Source of the DNA: Runella sp. CRIBMP
Lineage (GTDB): Bacteria > Bacteroidota > Bacteroidia > Cytophagales > Spirosomataceae
DNA: 64,000 nt
Direction of reading: 5' to 3'
Assembly (NCBI RefSeq): GCF_009905605.1
Contig: NZ_JAAAKZ010000008.1
Location: forward strand, 62,001 to 126,000
In this document: positions 62,322 through 64,000 of the stretch, piece by piece
How the letters are laid out: every line of letters starts with the position of its first letter
How positions within the stretch are numbered: the first letter of the stretch is position 1
Notes under the pieces: generated by a model
Seen by the model: the letters and a program-made list of their open reading frames with translations, nothing else
Told to the model about the DNA's origin: nothing
The model's database searches: none
Position numbers and translations under genes: made by a program

Positions 62322-63827
62322 ATGAAATACACTATAAAGTTTTTTAGTCAACTGATACTGAGCGGAACATTGGTTTTGTGCGGGGTGAGCTGCTCCGATT
62401 TTTTGGAAGAGCCCGATCGTTCAAATTTTACGATGGAAAACTATTTCACCAAGCCCGAACACGCCGAAAGTGTGGTGAACTCCATTTACGAAAACCTTCG
62501 AAACGTGTTAGGAGGTGGATTTGGCGGCGCGCCATGGATGATGCTTGAATTTGCTACTGGCTTGGCCAACACCGAGTTGGGGCAGGCCCAAAACAGCATT
62601 TTTGTGCGGAATCTGGTCAATAATTCAGACAATGGTTACGGTGCCACCTACTGGACTAGCCACTACCGGGGTATTGCTAATGCCAACCTAGCGATTGCGA
62701 AAATACCAGGTATTTCGATGAACGAAGCCGCTAAAAAGCGCTATCTGGGAGAAGCACGATTCCTGCGGGCGTTGTATTACTATGATTTGGTGCGCATCTT
62801 CGGCAACATTTCGCTTATTACAGAGCCAGTTGATTTGAAATCGCCCGATTTATACCCTACGCAGGTATCGCCAGAAGAGGTATATAAGGTAATCGTAGCC
62901 GATTTGATTGAGGCGGAAGCTTCCGGCTTGCCGTACACCGATGCCACTGGGCGGGTGTCTTTAGGGGCTGTTAAGTCGCTGCTGTCGAGTGTATACCTTA
63001 CCATGGCGGGCTTCCCCTTGCAAAAAGGCGCTGAATACTACAAAAAAGCGGCTGATAAGGCCAAGGAGGTAGTCGATTCTGGCAAATTTAGCCTGTTTCC
63101 TTCGTATGATGATTTGCGTAATCCTGCTAAAAAGAACATCGGCGAAAACATTTTCATGGCGCAATATGTCGCTTTCGTATTGCCTTCCAATTGGCAAACA
63201 TCCATTATTCCGTACAATCAAGGTATCTCGGCCTATACGGATGAGACTGGGGCTATTTTTGCCAATAAAGAGTTTGTAGAATCGTACGAAAATGGCGACA
63301 AACGAGCGGCCGAAAAGCAATTTTATTACACTTCTTTCTCACTGCGGAGCGACCGTACCAAAACCCGTAATTTGGGAGGCTATTACCTGTACAAACACTT
63401 CGATACCGAAGCTCAACTCAGCACCACAAGCAGTGGCTTGAACTGGACCATGATGCGCTACGCGGAAGTTTTGCTGACCTATGCCGAAGCCGAAAACGAA
63501 GCAAATGGCCCCTCAGCGGCGGTATATGAAGCTGTTAATGCCATTCGCCGACGCGCTCAACTACCCGATTTGGCTGGTTTGACCAAAGCACAACTCAGAG
63601 AGGCAATCTGGAAAGAGCGCTGGTACGAGCTGAGTTTTGAAAACAAAACTTGGTATGACATGACCCGCCTCCGCAAGGCGTTTAACGTAACGACTAAGAA
63701 GTTTGAGGATTTTGTCGGTCATAAGTTTTCATACGGTCCTGTGCTCAAAGAAAGAGAATTGTTGTTTCCGATTCCCACCGCCGAAATTCGTAACAACAAT
63801 AAGTTGAAGCAGAATACTGGTTATTGA
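62322..63827 (+). CDS. SusD/RagB family nutrient-binding lipoprotein (locus 2)
   Basis: About 501 residues from MKYTIKFF (62322; an ATG at 62310 is four codons earlier), with lipobox GVSC (lipidated Cys at 24). SusD features are SDFLEEPDRSNFTMENYFTKPEHAESVVNS in two parts, YLGEARFLRALYYYDLVRIFGN, YAEVLLTYAEAENEANGP, WKERWYELSFENKTWYDMTRL and the end LLFPIPTAEIRNNNKLKQN. It is the surface lid of the locus 2 SusC. A terminator-like hairpin follows 31 bp after the stop, so no enzyme gene of this locus is visible before the window ends. Confidence 0.95.
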   Translation: MKYTIKFFSQLILSGTLVLCGVSCSDFLEEPDRSNFTMENYFTKPEHAESVVNSIYENLRNVLGGGFGGAPWMMLEFATGLANTELGQAQNSIFVRNLVNNSDNGYGATYWTSHYRGIANANLAIAKIPGISMNEAAKKRYLGEARFLRALYYYDLVRIFGNISLITEPVDLKSPDLYPTQVSPEEVYKVIVADLIEAEASGLPYTDATGRVSLGAVKSLLSSVYLTMAGFPLQKGAEYYKKAADKAKEVVDSGKFSLFPSYDDLRNPAKKNIGENIFMAQYVAFVLPSNWQTSIIPYNQGISAYTDETGAIFANKEFVESYENGDKRAAEKQFYYTSFSLRSDRTKTRNLGGYYLYKHFDTEAQLSTTSSGLNWTMMRYAEVLLTYAEAENEANGPSAAVYEAVNAIRRRAQLPDLAGLTKAQLREAIWKERWYELSFENKTWYDMTRLRKAFNVTTKKFEDFVGHKFSYGPVLKERELLFPIPTAEIRNNNKLKQNTGY

Positions 63828-63857
63828 TAAATGTTTTGTAGATAGAAGTGATTTCTT

Positions 63858-63889
63858 ACCGTAGGCACCTTTTTTTCGGTGCTTACGGT
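63858..63889 (+). terminator. Hairpin behind the locus 2 SusD gene
   Basis: ACCGTAGGCACC pairs with GGTGCTTACGGT (one G-U), with a T-rich 8-nt loop. The following sequence is ATAAATTTT rather than a clean T run. Likely a terminator. Confidence 0.65.
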
Positions 63890-64000
63890 ATAAATTTTAG
63901 AAATATGACTTTTCAAATATTAGCGATTTTGCTTAACAACAAATAGCTTTTAGGTTAAAAAGTATAGAATTGTTTAACACCCGCTTAATGACACACTGCA

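Overview
The window looks like a chromosomal segment of a Bacteroidota bacterium, most likely a Cytophagales member (Spirosomaceae/Runella-like by general character). The evidence is two SusC/SusD pairs, each preceded by a FecI-type sigma factor and a FecR anti-sigma factor, a PorP/SprF type IX secretion family protein, a Sphingobacterium-like serine palmitoyltransferase, DUF4833, DUF5686, EcsC and BspA-type proteins, and the scarcity of classical Shine-Dalgarno sites. The genus is inference; no rRNA or tRNA gene was seen.

Layout. 1-4.6 kb: the 3' end of an unknown gene, then on the minus strand a metallophosphoesterase, a DoxX-like membrane protein, an M14 carboxypeptidase and proA. 4.65-8 kb: a BlaI/BlaR1-type repressor and M56 protease pair behind three near-identical palindromic operators, then a GtrA-like protein. 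8-11.7 kb: secreted M20 and S9 peptidases (minus) separated by a perfect 32-nt palindrome plus an 11-copy heptamer array. 12-13.9 kb: a BspA-like 25-residue-repeat surface protein broken by one frameshift in a 7-G tract. 14.1-14.7 kb: an intact antitoxin with a RelE-type toxin killed by two lesions. 14.7-20.7 kb: mixed genes (TonB-like accessory protein, thymidine kinase, lone ABC ATPase, HEPN pair, PorP). 21-26.7 kb: a TolC-AcrA-AcrB type RND efflux operon. 27.3-28.7 kb: secreted LamG and DUF4833 proteins.

28.8-41 kb is the most coherent block, all on the minus strand. A TetR regulator precedes spt (serine palmitoyltransferase), a GNAT-like probable ceramide synthase and a probable ceramide reductase, the last three joined by ATGA overlaps. 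They are followed by a DUF5686 outer-membrane protein, a nucleotidyltransferase, an ATP-grasp enzyme, a CDP-alcohol phosphatidyltransferase, an LPG-synthase-like membrane protein, a HAD hydrolase and a PfkB kinase. I read this as a sphingolipid backbone operon with an attached and apparently undescribed polar-headgroup and export module.

41.3-53 kb and 56.7-63.9 kb hold two complete trans-envelope signalling and uptake loci (sigma factor, FecR, SusC with STN domain, SusD). The first is followed by two paralogous secreted FAD oxidoreductases that share an identical 63-bp end, and by a sugar isomerase/epimerase-like protein. Between the two loci are a secreted protein with five LMASLPT repeats, a multi-pass membrane protein, an unknown secreted protein and an EcsC protein. 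Several strong intrinsic terminators separate these units.
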